From: Anniella stebbinsi
Taxonomy: Eukaryota > Chordata > Lepidosauria > Squamata > Anniellidae
Length of the DNA: 64,000 bases
Assembly: GCA_029215795.1 (NCBI GenBank)
Contig: JARDYH010000002.1
Coordinates: 366,446,973 to 366,510,972 of the forward strand
Direction: 5' to 3'
The notes beneath the pieces were generated by a model, which was not told the origin of the DNA, did not search any database, and saw nothing but the letters and a program-made list of their open reading frames with translations. A program made the position numbers and the translations under genes. This document shows positions 41,310 through 53,060 of this stretch, one piece after another (position 1 is the first letter of the stretch; every line of letters begins with the position of its first letter).

Positions 41310-42662
41310 TAGGGATGTGTATGGACCGAAAAAACCTGATCGGAATTGGAATCGGAATAGGAACCGGAATTGATGCCTCGGATTGGATTGGATTGGATTG
41401 GATTGGATCGCAGACTTTCCGGTTCGGATCGGATCCGATTTCGATCTGAAAATCGGTCGTCCGATTTTCGGATCGGACGCCATTTAAGGTGTTTTCACCA
41501 TAGGCTTGCGTTGGGGGAAAGAAAGCTTTCCCCCAATGTAAGCCTATGCGGAAAACATGGGGTCGGTTGAGTGGGGACCTAACTCCCCCCTGTCCCTCCC
41601 CCCCACTCACGCTCCTTACCTGCCGAGCCGTCCGCTGCCGCCCACTGCCGCCCGCTGGTCCCTTCTACTGAGAAACAGGTTTCGCGACCTGCCTCTCAGT
41701 AGCGCACTGAGTGACCCAGTGAGAGCCCAGCGCGCTACTGAGAGGCGGGCCGCGAAGCCTGTTTCTCAGTAGTAGGGACCAGTGGGAGGTAGCGGATGGC
41801 CCCAGCAGGTAAGTGGGGACTTCCCACTCCCTCTCCATCCCACTCCCCCCCACTCGCGCTCTTTACCTGCTAGGCCATCCACTTCCGCCCGCTGGTCCCG
41901 TCTACTGAGAAACAGGCTTCGCGGCCTGCCTCTCAGTAGCGCACCGGGTGATGACGTCACCCAGCGCGCTACTGAGAGGCAGGCCCCGAAGCCTGTTTCT
42001 CAGTAGAAGGGACCAGTGGGCGGCCGCGGATGGCCCCAGCAGGTAAGTGGGGACCTCCCTCTCTCTCCTCCTCCCCCCCACTCACACTCCTTACCTGCCG
42101 GCGTCCCGCGCTGCCGTCCGCTGCTTCCGTACTACTGAAAAGCAGGCCTTGCGGCCTGTTTATCAGTAGTACGGAAGCAGCGGACGGCAGCGCGGGACAG
42201 CGGCAGGTAACAGGGGACCTCCACCTCCCTTCCCCCTCCCCCACTCGCACTCCTTACCTGCTGCCTGCTCGTTGCCGTCCACTGCCGCCCACTGCTTCAG
42301 TACTACTGCAAAACAGGCCTTGCGGCCTGTTCCACAGTAGAGCGAGGGCTCGCCAAGTGATGATGTCACCCGGCGCGCTGGCACTCTATTGTGGAACAGT
42401 CCGCAAGACCTGTTTCTCAGTAGAAGGGACCAGCGGGCGGCAGTGGACGGCAGCGAGGAGACAGCAGGAAAGGAGCGCGAGTGGGGTGAGGAGTTCCGAG
42501 GTCCGATCCTCTGGTTTTTTTGATCCACATCGGGTCCTTTCGGATTGGATTGGATTAGATAGGACGATCCAGATGATAGGGATTGGAATCGGATAATTTT
42601 ATCCAATTTTTCCTGGATCGGGTCCGGATCGTGGATTGGACCCGATCCGATGCACATCCCCA
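41310..42662. mobile_element. hAT non-autonomous element in the D3 intron, block 1
   Basis: It begins TAGGGATGTGTATGGACC and ends GATGCACATCCCCA, with an imperfect 8-bp duplication (GCTTGAAC at 41302, GCTGGAAT at 42663). GATTGGATTG arrays replace the GATCC arrays near both ends. The interior is a chain of palindromes built on CTACTGAGAAACAGG and CCTGTTTCTCAGTAG. One centre reads GGGTGATGACGTCACCC, which contains a perfect CRE (TGACGTCA). It is older than the other members because its ends and duplication are diverged. Confidence 0.8.
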
Positions 42663-42789
42663 GCTGGAATGACTTCCTTGCAGCAGAAGAGGCCGGAAAG
42701 ACACCCACCCCTCTGACTCATTGATTTCCGGGTGGGTACCGGAACCACTCTTTCGAACACGGACAGCAAAGGGGGAGGTTTCCGAGTTC

Positions 42790-42995
42790 AGGGACAAAAG
42801 GATGCAGGAATCCACTTTAAAGAATACCTGACAGATGGCTGTCCAGCTGCCTCCTGAAGGCCTCTAGTGTGGGAGAGTCCACCACCTCCCCAGTGTCGTA
42901 CTGCTCTAACAGTCAGGAAGTTTTCCTGATGTCCAGCCGGCATCTGGCTTCCTGTAACTTGAGCCCGTTGCTCTGTGTCCTGGGATGATCAAGAA
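42790..42995 (-). mobile_element. CR1 LINE fragment, block 1
   Basis: GCAGGAATCCACTTTAAAG, GGCTGTCCAGCTGCCTCCTG and CAGTCAGGAAGTTTTCCTGA match the element at 33432-33715. Present at the same place in each block. Confidence 0.8.
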
Positions 42996-43307
42996 TTGAT
43001 CCTGGCCCTTCCCGGTGTGAGAACCTTTCAAGTCTTTGGTGATAACCACTCGCGTGGATTACAGACGTCATCTCTCGATGGCGACTGGGTGCAGCTGAGT
43101 TACTGGAAAGAGAGTGTCCCTGTCCAAGAGCAGTATACCTTTGACTTCTGGAGGCTTGGGGATGACCAGGGGATACTGAGCTTTCCGAGGGAGAAGGGGT
43201 GTCTGGCTGAAAAGAGGGATCGTTGGCCTCTTCTACAAGTCATGACTGAAGCCTGGGTCAGCTCCAGGGGTCATTGGATGAGTTGGCTCCCTTTGTCCTT
43301 TCTCCAG

Positions 43308-43594
43308 GTGAACGGAGCAAAGGTGACCCTTCCTGCAAGTCTGCACCTGGGGATCACCGTGAAGGAAAGCCCTCCGTATGTGGTCGTCGACAGCCCCTTT
43401 GGCTTGCGGGCCATGTTTGACGGGGACCAGGGGCTGTTTGTCCAAGTGGACGAGAGATACAAGGGGCACCTGTGCGGGCTGTGTGGCACGTACTCCGGCA
43501 GCCAGCTGGACGATTTCCGGCGGCCGGATGGAATCCTGGAACTCGATGCCAATGAGTTCGGCAAGAGCTGGAGAGTGACGGATGACAGCTGGCC
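43308..43594 (+). CDS. D3 VWD second exon, block 1
   Basis: The 287-nt exon follows TTTCTCCAG and ends before GTAAGTG, phase 0 in and phase 2 out. It reads VNGAKVTLPA.., PPYVVVDSPFG, HLCGLCGTYSG, DDFRRPDG and GKSWRVTDD. CGLCG is the CxxC motif. An open frame continues about 110 codons upstream of the acceptor but is intron (see rejected items). Confidence 0.92.
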
Positions 43595-44383
43595 GTAAGT
43601 GTTGGAGTAGTGGCCCTCACCGGCGTCCCCTTGCCAAATACCCTCTGCGCCCCTCCGCCAAAGCATCCCTGCCCCTTAAAAGGGATATTCTACAGTGTCC
43701 TTCTGTAGAACTCGAACAGGTGCCGATGAGGGCGATCCAAACCTATCAAGGAGCTAGAACGGCCCCCTTGCAAAGGAAGGTCGCAGCATTGGGGGCTATT
43801 GAAGATACATACACGGAAGGCAAGGATGTGGGGACATGACAGAGGTGTCTGAAACGATGCACGGTCTACCTGGAGACAGCGGGATGGGGAGAGGGATTCC
43901 GCTCGCTCTCCCAACGCTAGAACCGGGGGTGGCCCCATGAAACGAGGTGGGGGCGCATTCAGGAGCGATTAGCAGAAGTCCATCTTGACACAGCCCTCTC
44001 AAAATCAGTGGATGGGGAACGAAACGGGGAGGGGGCTGTTGCCCTCTGACCCTCCTTCTTTTGGGCTTCCGGGGGGTAGCTGGCTGGCCACGGCAGGCAA
44101 CAGGAAGCTGGACTGCTAGATGGGCCTTTGGTCTGAACCAGCAGGGCTCTTCTTACGGTCCAAGGGTAGAAGCCAAAGACAGGGCCAGAGTGAAGCACGA
44201 TGTCCGCATCAAAGCAAACTGGCCACGAGCCCAATAAGTCACGTCTTTATGCCTTCAACGTTTCAGCCCCCCGAATTCCACGGCTAACCAGGCCCGTGTA
44301 ACGGAGAATGTAGGTGGCCGGGGTCTCCGTGCCTTGCTAAGCAGATGATGGTGTCTTCTCGTTCATTCTTGTCGGATCTCTAG
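43595..44383. other. Intron between D3 VWD and C8, block 1, with a repeat fragment
   Basis: 44098-44160 reads CAGGAAGCTGGACTGCTAGA, TGGGCCTTTGGTCTGAACCA and GCAGGGCTCTTCTTACG, the 3' tail of the CR1/L3-type repeat (plus strand). The remainder is unrecognised. Equivalent introns lie at 53348-54136 and 63102-63890. Confidence 0.55.
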
Positions 44384-44655
44384 GTGTGACCCCTCACCCC
44401 CCATTCTTCCTGCCTGCGACCCTGCTAAGGAAGTGGGCTTCGAAGACCTCTGCCGAGTGATTCTGGCCAGCCAGGGGCCTTTTGCAGCCTGCCACTGGAG
44501 CATCCCACCTCAGCTGCACTTTGAAAGCTGCGTGTATGACCAGTGCGCCACCGACGGAGACGCGGGGCAGTTCTGCCAAAGCTTGGAAGCGTACGCTGCC
44601 GCATGCCACCTGGCCGGCGTGTTGCTTGGGGACTGGAGGAAGGAGACCGGCTGTG
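44384..44655 (+). CDS. D3 C8 domain exon, block 1
   Basis: The 272-nt exon follows GATCTCTAG and ends before GTGAGT, phase 2 in and phase 1 out. It reads PCDPSPPILPACD.., FEDLCRVILASQGPF, CVYDQCA, AYAAAC and WRKETGC (C8). No TIL exon follows: the next in-phase exon is MAM. D3 is therefore a shortened D assembly. Confidence 0.92.
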
Positions 44656-45315
44656 GTGAGTGGAGCTGAGGTCAGGCTCCCGAGGGAGAGACCTTCGAAG
44701 GGGTCGGCGTTCCTTCTGCCCCCAGTCCTGCCTTGCGGATCTGGTGCCTGCTTGTCTCAGGGCTTTCCTCACCGTGAGGTTGATTCCACGGGAGGGTGAT
44801 GGAGAAAGGAATGGGAGGGGGGCTGTATCCTGCCAGAAACCCCGGGGCGCAGCCACTTGCCATGCTGAGTGTTGGGAAATGGAACACTCCGTTGGGGAGG
44901 CATGGCCGGCTGTTTCCTGGATGGTTCTCGCTGGGATACAGCTATAGCTCTTCTGTGCCGGTTACCCTAGGAGTCGAATGCAGTAACTGGAAGGATGCGG
45001 AAGGATAGGGGGGTGCATGCCAGTGGGAGGGGAGAGAGAAGCACAGTATGATGAGCGTGAGGAACCACACCGCCCTCTGCACTTGGGCTTCTTTCCGGGA
45101 TATGGCTGTCAGTGCACCTCCAGCAACAGAGCTCCGGGGTGGGCCAGCAGTGGCCTTCAGCCTCGGGAGGGTGATGAACGTAACAAATGTGGCCCGCTGC
45201 AGTTGGAGCCCCACCCCCACGGCCCTGGCGGTGCTCACAAAAGGGCTCTCCCAGGGTCAGGATGGGACTGAGCGGTCGAGAACACATCTCAGTCTCTTTT
45301 GTGTGCCGTTGTCAG
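44656..45315. other. Intron between D3 C8 and MAM, block 1
   Basis: 660 bp with no TIL-like reading frame and no recognised repeat. Equivalent intron at 54409-55068. Confidence 0.65.
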
Positions 45316-45465
45316 ATGCGACACCTCCGTGCAACTTCTCCTGCTCCTTTGACGTGGACTTCTGCTCCTGGACGCAGTCGGCTGCCGACAGCTTGGACTG
45401 GACCCGGCACAAAGGCCCGACGCCCTCGCCGACCACGGGACCGTCGTACGACCACACCACGGGAG
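45316..45465 (+). CDS. MAM domain exon 1, block 1
   Basis: The 150-nt exon follows GTTGTCAG and ends before GTGAGG, phase 1 both sides. It reads DATPPCNFSCSFDVDFCSWTQ (20 residues from A) and WTRHKGPTPSP. The CSFDxDFCSWxQ and W-x-R-x-x-G-x-T-P-S patterns are classic MAM. Confidence 0.93.
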
Positions 45466-45605
45466 GTGAGGGAGATGACCTTGGCTAGCGGGGAAGGGCA
45501 AGAGGCTCTCCCCGCCAGAGGGCCCGGGGAACATGAACAGTGCCGGCCTGTCTCCCCACATGCTCCAGGAGGTCCGTCGCTTTGACACGTGCTTCTCTAT
45601 TTCAG

Positions 45606-45868
45606 ACGGTTATTTCATCTACCTGGAAGGCAATGATGCCAACGCTGGGGACGTAGCGCACCTGCTCAGCCCCGTGTGCACTTTGGATGGGCCCAACTGC
45701 TTGCGCTTCTGGTATCACATGTACGGCGTGGCCCGCACGATGGCGCTGCGTGTTTATGTGATCTATGACGGTGCACCATCCACGTTGATCTGGTCTGAAA
45801 CCGGGAACAAGGGCGACCGTTGGCAGATGGCAGAAGCCAACGTGGATCACCGAGGAAGGGTGGTGCAG
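45606..45868 (+). CDS. MAM domain exon 2, block 1
   Basis: The 263-nt exon follows CTATTTCAG and ends before GTACGG, phase 1 in and phase 0 out. It carries DGYFIYLEGND.., NCLRFWYHMYG and LRVYVIYDG, the central MAM core. Confidence 0.93.
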
Positions 45869-45969
45869 GTACGGGATTGAGCGCCGCCAGCTCTGCAACT
45901 GCAAGTCTGGCACCGAGGGTGGAGTCTTGTCCACACATGATACTGACTAGAGATGCTCCCTCTTTGCAG

Positions 45970-46054
45970 ATACGCCTCGAAGGAGTGCGAGGCGAAGACT
46001 TCCGCAGCGACGTGGCTCTGGATGACATCTCCGTCTCGGAGGGAACTTGCCCAG
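45970..46054 (+). CDS. MAM domain exon 3, block 1
   Basis: The 85-nt exon follows CTTTGCAG and ends before GTAAGA, phase 0 in and phase 1 out. It reads IRLEGVRGED..VALDDISVSEGTC, the MAM ending with A-L-D-D-I and the last Cys. Its phase-1 end splices in frame to the linker exon of block 2 (46607). Confidence 0.93.
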
Positions 46055-46606
46055 GTAAGACTGTCCAGTCTCCAGTTCCTCAGGGCTTATCAGTGGGGCT
46101 AGATGCAGTGGGGACAAAGTCGTGGCAACCTCGAACAGCAGGCTTCCTAGAGTGGTTATTTTTCTGAGTGTGTGGCGGTGGAGGGAGGAGGAGGAAAGAA
46201 AAACCCTGACAGATTATGTCAATAGCTCAGAGGCTGCGTTGGGCGGTGGGGCTGTGTGGGTGGGTTTCATGTCCCAGATATGCCTCCTCTTTCTCTGTGC
46301 CCGGTCGAGGTCTTTGGGTCACCCAAGTGCGTCTAGTTCACAAGACCGGCTTTGCACCAACACTGGAGATCAGGGGGACGTGAAGAGTCTTAGGGAGCAG
46401 CTTCTCCTGGGGGACTGCCACGTCCCTCGCCCGATGCTCCCTCACCACAAACTCCGTGGTGCAAAGCACCTTCAGCCTGAGGACGTGTATTCAGCTGTCA
46501 CGTGTTATAGGCAACGTGTTCCACTGACCATCGTTTCTGCCCCAATCCCCCTGAGTAGCCTGAGAGGGAAGATCACGTGAAAAATGAACGCCTTTTCTCA
46601 TCGTAG
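46055..46606. other. Intron joining block 1 to block 2, containing the duplication junction
   Basis: 552 bp. The block boundary lies at about 46448/46449. A matching intron at 55809-56360 holds the next junction. No stop codon or polyadenylation signal ends the gene here. Confidence 0.7.
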
Positions 46607-46663
46607 GCATTGTGCCCACCACCACCACTGCTCCAAGCACCCCGGAACCCCCTCCTACTTTCG
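46607..46663 (+). CDS. Thr/Pro linker exon, block 2
   Basis: Same sequence and splice sites as 33990-34046. It takes the phase-1 G from MAM exon 3 at 46054, so block 1 reads into block 2 without a frame change. Confidence 0.85.
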
Positions 46664-47123
46664 GTGAGTCTCCGAGGCATCTGCGTTCCTGCCGTTTCCG
46701 TTCCTGCCTTCTCCTGGCCTTTGTTGCGTGAAGCTTCCTGGGTGGCTTTAGAGTGGCTTGGAGTGTGGCAGGTTCAGGGGAGAGCCATGGTGCTGGTCCG
46801 GAGAGCTCAGAGGGTGGCCGACAGCTGATCAAGGGGGTCTCCTTGACCTCAGGCTTCCCAGGCCTCTGGGAGCACTCTGTGTTCGGGCCTGCGTTGCTAC
46901 GCAACCGCAGGCTGGCGGAGGCCGTGGGGCGCCCACCTCACTCGCCAGAACATAGGAGCCTGGCGCCCAGGACCGGGCGAGCGGGAGCTCCTTCGGCCCA
47001 GTTTTGGGCCCTCACCTGTCAGTGAGTTGAGGGATGGAAGCGCAGAGACGCTGGTCTCCGAGTCTTCCCCTTTTCAAACTCTCCCGCGTGAGCCTGCGCC
47101 TGACCCCCTTCTCTCCCTCGCAG

Positions 47124-47371
47124 AGTCCTGTCTGGTGTCGGGTGACCCTCATTACTACACCTTTGACAAGCAAACGCATCACTTCATGGGCAACTGCACC
47201 TACACCCTCTCCCAGCTGTGCAACCAAACCAGCCCTCCGCTGCTGCCCTCTTTCAACGTGGAAGCCACCAACGAGCACCGAGGGGGCAACACACAGGTGT
47301 CTTACGTCCAAAGCGTGGACGTCGACGTGCTGGGCGTCCGGGTCACCCTGGAGAAGGGGGGAACGGTGAAG
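47124..47371 (+). CDS. D1 VWD first exon, block 2
   Basis: Copy of 37371-37618 with the same phases and signatures (GDPHYYTFD, FMGNCTYTL). The upstream intron is 460 bp here because the transposon of block 1 is absent. Confidence 0.93.
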
Positions 47372-47477
47372 GTGAGCGGAGCTGTCCCGGGATGGATCTG
47401 CTCCAGGCAGAAGGGACATTCTAATGCCCCTCCAGCACCAGCCGGTCTCTAACGGACGTGCCTGCATCCGTCTCTAG

Positions 47478-47761
47478 GTCGATGGGGAGAGAGTCGTCGT
47501 CCCCTCCACGCCCAAAACGGGTCTGCAAATCTGGCCCAGCGGCTTCTACACGGTGGTGTCGACGGACTTCGGCTTGACAGTCAAGTATGACGGAGACCAT
47601 CAAGTGGAAGTGACGCTCCCGAGTCCCTACAAGGACCTGGTCTGCGGCATGTGTGGGAACTACAACGGTAACCCCAAGGACGATTTCCTGAATCCCCACG
47701 GGGAACTGGAGCCGGATTCCACCAGCCTGGGGAACAGCTGGCAGGTCTCCAACCTCACCAG
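47478..47761 (+). CDS. D1 VWD second exon, block 2
   Basis: Copy of 37725-38008, with CGMCGNYNG and the same weak GTTCGT donor, phase 2 out. Confidence 0.92.
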
Positions 47762-47850
47762 GTTCGTAGCTCTCACCCTCCAGCGTTGTGAAGTTTCCAC
47801 GGAACGTGGAACGCCAGGTCCCAAATCAAGCTGGTGCTTTTGTCTCTCAG

Positions 47851-48122
47851 TTGCTCCTCAGGGCCCCCACCTGTCTGCACCGAGGCTGAGAGGGAAGCGG
47901 CCCAGAGCAGCAGCTTCTGCGGACTCATCACGGATGCGACGGGGCCGTTTAGACATTGCCACGGCACCATCGACCCGACAGGGCACTTCGCCGGCTGCCT
48001 TTATGATCAGTGCGCTCTGCACCTGGACCCTGGCTCCCTTTGCAGGAGCCTGCAGTCCTACGCAGATGCCTGTCTGTCCCTGGGGGTTCCTGTAGAGCCC
48101 TGGAGGAACGCCACCTTTTGTC
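47851..48122 (+). CDS. D1 C8 exon, block 2
   Basis: Copy of 38098-38369, C8 cysteine pattern intact, phase 2 in and phase 1 out. Confidence 0.92.
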
Positions 48123-48543
48123 GTAAGTTCTTGAGGAGCAGCAGGACCCGTAGCCTCCCTCCCTTGGGTGCACAAGAATACCTGTGTGAGCGGGGAAGGT
48201 TGGGAGGGCCACAAACCGCATGGGGGCAGTTTGCTTCCCCCCCTTGGAGAAAAGCACTCCCTCCCCATGCTGTTTCCAGGGACAGTGCTCATACGGGGCT
48301 CCACATGGGTCAATACCATCTCTCTCCATGGGCAGAGCGGAGAGGGCCTAGGGGCCGAATTTGGGTTGTATGTGGTCCCAGGCACTATTCTCAGCACCTT
48401 TTGAGCAAGGGCGCTGTCAGAAGTCCCAGAGAGCTGCTGCCATGCCCAGCCCATAGTAGTCCTGAGCTCGATGGAGAAATGGCTTGAGCCAATGTACAAG
48501 GGGCTTTCATTAGGCCTTACGGAGACCCGTTTTCTTTCCTCAG

Positions 48544-49139
48544 CCATTTCCTGCGCTCCCAACAGCCACTACGAGTCTTGCGCCAACGCCTGCCCCGCTA
48601 CCTGCATGAACCCGTCGGCCACCTGCAGCCTGCCGTGTGCGGAAGCCTGTGTCTGTGACAGCGGCTTCCTCCTCTACAGCGGCACCTGTGTGCCCAGCCA
48701 CCAGTGCGGATGCTGGCACCAGGGCAAGCACTACCCTGTGGGCTCCCAGTTCTGGACCGACGACACCTGCTCTTCCAGGTGCACGTGCCCCAGTCAAGGC
48801 GGCCAGGTGAGGTGCTTCCCCGATTCCTGCCCGAAGGATCAGTACTGCGGGGTCCAGAACGGGATCCCGGGATGCGACCCTCACACCTACGGGATCTGCC
48901 GCGTCCACAACGACCCTCACTACAACACCTTTGACAAAGAGACGCACCACTTCATGGGCAACTGCACCTACACCCTGGCCAGGCTGTGTGACAACACCAC
49001 CACGGGTCTGCCCTTCTTCGAGATCGCGGCCAAAAACGAGCACCGCGGGAACCCGTCCGTGTCCTACGTCCAACGGGTCCTGGTGGAGGTTTACGGGCGG
49101 CAGATTGAGATTCTGAGAAACCACCCGAGCCAAGTGCTG
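48544..49139 (+). CDS. D1 TIL plus D2 VWD start, block 2
   Basis: Copy of 38791-39386. It carries a Val-to-Ile change (GIPGC instead of GVPGC, about 48863) not seen in copies 1 and 3. Confidence 0.93.
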
Positions 49140-49243
49140 GTAAGTGAAAACAAGCCCGCCCCCTCCCTGCCAGTAGTTGGCAAGAGGGATTCCTTCTTCT
49201 GGGAAAGATATGGTGGATTTCCGTGTGACTTCTCCCTCCTTAG

Positions 49244-49817
49244 GTGAACAAAGAGCTAAGAACCCTGCCAGTGCGGGAGCTGAACGGCTCCGTGACCGTG
49301 GGCAGGAACGGCCGATATGTGACCCTGGAGACGGATTTCCGGCTGACCGTCTCCTACGACACGGACTCCTCGGTGGAGATCAGGGTGCTCACCGACTATT
49401 TCAACAGGACCTGCGGCATGTGCGGCAACTTCAACAACCTCCGGCACGATGACCGCATGATGCCCAACGGAGAGCAAGCCAAGAACACCATTCAGCTGGG
49501 AAACAGCTGGCAAGTTCCAGGCGCGGAATACGACTACCCCTCTTGTGGCGTTCCACCGCCGCCCCCGACGTGCCTCCCTGAGCAGGAGGCTCTTTACAGG
49601 GCAGACGCCTTCTGCGGGCTACTGACAAGCAGCCAGGGGCCTTTTGCCGTCTGCCTGTCCGTCATCAACCCCGAGAGCTTCTTCGAGAGCTGCGTCTTCG
49701 ACCTGTGTGCCCTGCAGGGGAGCCAGCCGGCCTTGTGCAATGCACTGGGGGCCTACGCTGACGCTTGCCAAAGAGCTGGCGTGGACCTGCCCAGCTGGAG
49801 GAATGCCACCTTCTGCC
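49244..49817 (+). CDS. D2 VWD end plus C8, block 2
   Basis: Copy of 39491-40064, again with no VWD/C8 intron. A Pro-to-Leu change (IRVLTDYF instead of IRVPTDYF, about 49387) is found only here. Confidence 0.93.
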
Positions 49818-50071
49818 GTGAGTAGCACCCTGCAATTGCTCTTCAGGATGAGGAGGTGCATGCAGTAGTTGTGGGAAGGGGCCTTCCGGATCACTTCCTC
49901 CGCTGGCTGACACTCTAGCGCGCAGTTACCGTGGAGAGTAGCTGTCGCCTGACATCTTCCTGCCGCTTTAGGGGCGGGGGCGTGCTCCTCGAGCGTAGGC
50001 AGTGAGCCCCAACTGTCCAGCGCAGCCTGGCCTGGCATGGAAGCCCTGACGCTTCTTGCTTTCCTTCGCAG

Positions 50072-50271
50072 CAATCCCTTGCCCTGCCAACAGTCACTAC
50101 AACCTGTGCACCAGCTCCTGTCCGGCCACCTGTTCCAGCCCTCTGGCCCCTGGGAACTGCAGCAAGCCTTGCGTGGAGGGCTGCGAGTGCAACGGAGGGT
50201 TTGTTCTTAGCGGGGGACGCTGCGTGTCGCTGGCGGACTGCGGCTGCCTAGCGGGAGACAAATACTACGAG
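50072..50271 (+). CDS. D2 TIL exon, block 2
   Basis: Copy of 40319-40518, cysteine pattern unchanged. Confidence 0.92.
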
Positions 50272-50376
50272 GTGGGTTCCTGGGCGCAGTCCGAACCGTT
50301 TGGCCCACCAGAGTCTGCTGCAGCTCACAGCAATGAGGCACGGGTCTAACGCTTCTTCTTTGCTCCTCTCCAACAG

Positions 50377-50757
50377 AAAGGAGAGACGTTCTGGCAACCG
50401 GACTGCGTCGGCCGGTGTCGCTGCGTGGGCAACGGCACCTTAGTTTGCAGCACAGAGACCTGCCCAGCGGGCCAAATCTGCATGGTGCAGCATGGGATCC
50501 TGGGCTGCCAAATTCCAGACAAGGCCACCTGCCACATCTTCGGGGACCCACACTACATCACCTTTGACGGGAGACTGTACCACTTCCAGGGCGGGTGCAA
50601 CTACACAGCAGTGGAGGTCTGCAGCAATTCCTCCGAGCGGTTCTCTGTGACGACGAGGAACGAACATCGCGGAAGCCAGGCCTGGACGGCTCTCAATTCA
50701 GTGGCTGTCTCGTTCAGAAACCTGCACATCGCCCTGAGGAAAAGCAAAGAGGTCTAC
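50377..50757 (+). CDS. VWC-like segment plus D3 VWD start, block 2
   Basis: Copy of 40624-41004, phase 0 both sides, followed by the same 2.3-kb intron with MITE and CR1 fragment. Confidence 0.92.
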
Positions 50758-51062
50758 GTGAGTATGACGCCCCCAAGCCAGAGCCTGGCAGCAGCTCCGG
50801 GAGGTTCCGGCAGAGTCTCCGGGGGCCGTGTTCGCACTACAAAGCCTCGGCCGGCTCTGCTAGCTCTCAGCGTGTGCAGTCCACAACTAACGCCGTGTAG
50901 CGTCTCGATTGGGAACTGCACCAGTTGGGTGCAGATCTCATTCAGATGCCCCCTCAGGGCTACCCAAGGAAAGGGGGGAGCTTACCTGGGAACGTCCGGC
51001 AAAGTGTTAGAAAGTACAGAAAGTTGTAGGACACAAGTCCGTGAAGCCGAAGGAGCTTGAAC

Positions 51063-52415
51063 TAGGGATGTGTATGGACCGAAAAAACCTGATCGGAATT
51101 GGAATCGGAATAGGAACCGGAATTGATGCCTCGGATTGGATTGGATTGGATTGGATTGGATCGCAGACTTTCCGGTTCGGATCGGATCCGATTTCGATCT
51201 GAAAATCGGTCGTCCGATTTTCGGATCGGACGCCATTTAAGGTGTTTTCACCATAGGCTTGCGTTGGGGGAAAGAAAGCTTTCCCCCAATGTAAGCCTAT
51301 GCGGAAAACATGGGGTCGGTTGAGTGGGGACCTAACTCCCCCCTGTCCCTCCCCCCCACTCACGCTCCTTACCTGCCGAGCCGTCCGCTGCCGCCCACTG
51401 CCGCCCGCTGGTCCCTTCTACTGAGAAACAGGTTTCGCGACCTGCCTCTCAGTAGCGCACTGAGTGACCCAGTGAGAGCCCAGCGCGCTACTGAGAGGCG
51501 GGCCGCGAAGCCTGTTTCTCAGTAGTAGGGACCAGTGGGAGGTAGCGGATGGCCCCAGCAGGTAAGTGGGGACTTCCCACTCCCTCTCCATCCCACTCCC
51601 CCCCACTCGCGCTCTTTACCTGCTAGGCCATCCACTTCCGCCCGCTGGTCCCGTCTACTGAGAAACAGGCTTCGCGGCCTGCCTCTCAGTAGCGCACCGG
51701 GTGATGACGTCACCCAGCGCGCTACTGAGAGGCAGGCCCCGAAGCCTGTTTCTCAGTAGAAGGGACCAGTGGGCGGCCGCGGATGGCCCCAGCAGGTAAG
51801 TGGGGACCTCCCTCTCTCTCCTCCTCCCCCCCACTCACACTCCTTACCTGCCGGCGTCCCGCGCTGCCGTCCGCTGCTTCCGTACTACTGAAAAGCAGGC
51901 CTTGCGGCCTGTTTATCAGTAGTACGGAAGCAGCGGACGGCAGCGCGGGACAGCGGCAGGTAACAGGGGACCTCCACCTCCCTTCCCCCTCCCCCACTCG
52001 CACTCCTTACCTGCTGCCTGCTCGTTGCCGTCCACTGCCGCCCACTGCTTCAGTACTACTGCAAAACAGGCCTTGCGGCCTGTTCCACAGTAGAGCGAGG
52101 GCTCGCCAAGTGATGATGTCACCCGGCGCGCTGGCACTCTATTGTGGAACAGTCCGCAAGACCTGTTTCTCAGTAGAAGGGACCAGCGGGCGGCAGTGGA
52201 CGGCAGCGAGGAGACAGCAGGAAAGGAGCGCGAGTGGGGTGAGGAGTTCCGAGGTCCGATCCTCTGGTTTTTTTGATCCACATCGGGTCCTTTCGGATTG
52301 GATTGGATTAGATAGGACGATCCAGATGATAGGGATTGGAATCGGATAATTTTATCCAATTTTTCCTGGATCGGGTCCGGATCGTGGATTGGACCCGATC
52401 CGATGCACATCCCCA
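51063..52415. mobile_element. hAT non-autonomous element in the D3 intron, block 2
   Basis: Copy of 41310-42662 carried along by the block duplication, not a separate insertion: the flanks and imperfect duplication are the same. Confidence 0.8.
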
Positions 52416-52542
52416 GCTGGAATGACTTCCTTGCAGCAGAAGAGGCCGGAAAGACACCCACCCCTCTGACTCATTGATTTCCGGGTGGGTACCGGAACCA
52501 CTCTTTCGAACACGGACAGCAAAGGGGGAGGTTTCCGAGTTC

Positions 52543-52748
52543 AGGGACAAAAGGATGCAGGAATCCACTTTAAAGAATACCTGACAGATGGCTGTCCAGC
52601 TGCCTCCTGAAGGCCTCTAGTGTGGGAGAGTCCACCACCTCCCCAGTGTCGTACTGCTCTAACAGTCAGGAAGTTTTCCTGATGTCCAGCCGGCATCTGG
52701 CTTCCTGTAACTTGAGCCCGTTGCTCTGTGTCCTGGGATGATCAAGAA
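52543..52748 (-). mobile_element. CR1 LINE fragment, block 2
   Basis: Copy of 42790-42995, duplicated with the block. Confidence 0.8.
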
Positions 52749-53060
52749 TTGATCCTGGCCCTTCCCGGTGTGAGAACCTTTCAAGTCTTTGGTGATAACC
52801 ACTCGCGTGGATTACAGACGTCATCTCTCGATGGCGACTGGGTGCAGCTGAGTTACTGGAAAGAGAGTGTCCCTGTCCAAGAGCAGTATACCTTTGACTT
52901 CTGGAGGCTTGGGGATGACCAGGGGATACTGAGCTTTCCGAGGGAGAAGGGGTGTCTGGCTGAAAAGAGGGATCGTTGGCCTCTTCTACAAGTCATGACT
53001 GAAGCCTGGGTCAGCTCCAGGGGTCATTGGATGAGTTGGCTCCCTTTGTCCTTTCTCCAG

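Larger units (their letters stand above)
33832..46448 (+). repeat. Tandem 9.75-kb gene block, copy 1 (carries a 2.86-kb insertion)
   Basis: Homology to copy 2 begins at the AAACTCC sequence at 33832 (matching 46449). The offset is 12617 before the insertion at 34413-37268 and 9753 after it. The difference, 2864, equals the 2856-bp transposon plus its 8-bp target duplication. The block carries 13 exons totalling 3669 nt (1223 codons), phase 1 to phase 1, and also the introns, one hAT-type MITE and one CR1 fragment. Only a few single-base differences from the other copies were noticed. Confidence 0.95.

Noticed and set aside
42975..43307. Open frame of about 110 codons extending the D3 VWD exon upstream (also at 52728 and 62482)
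   Set aside because: It runs through CR1-derived intron sequence, lacks VWD similarity, and the preceding exon (41004) ends in phase 0, matching the TTTCTCCAG acceptor at 43307.
37668..50074. Minus-strand ORFs of up to 234 codons opposite the VWD/C8/TIL exons
   Set aside because: They are shadows of GC-rich coding exons, with no domains and no splice context.
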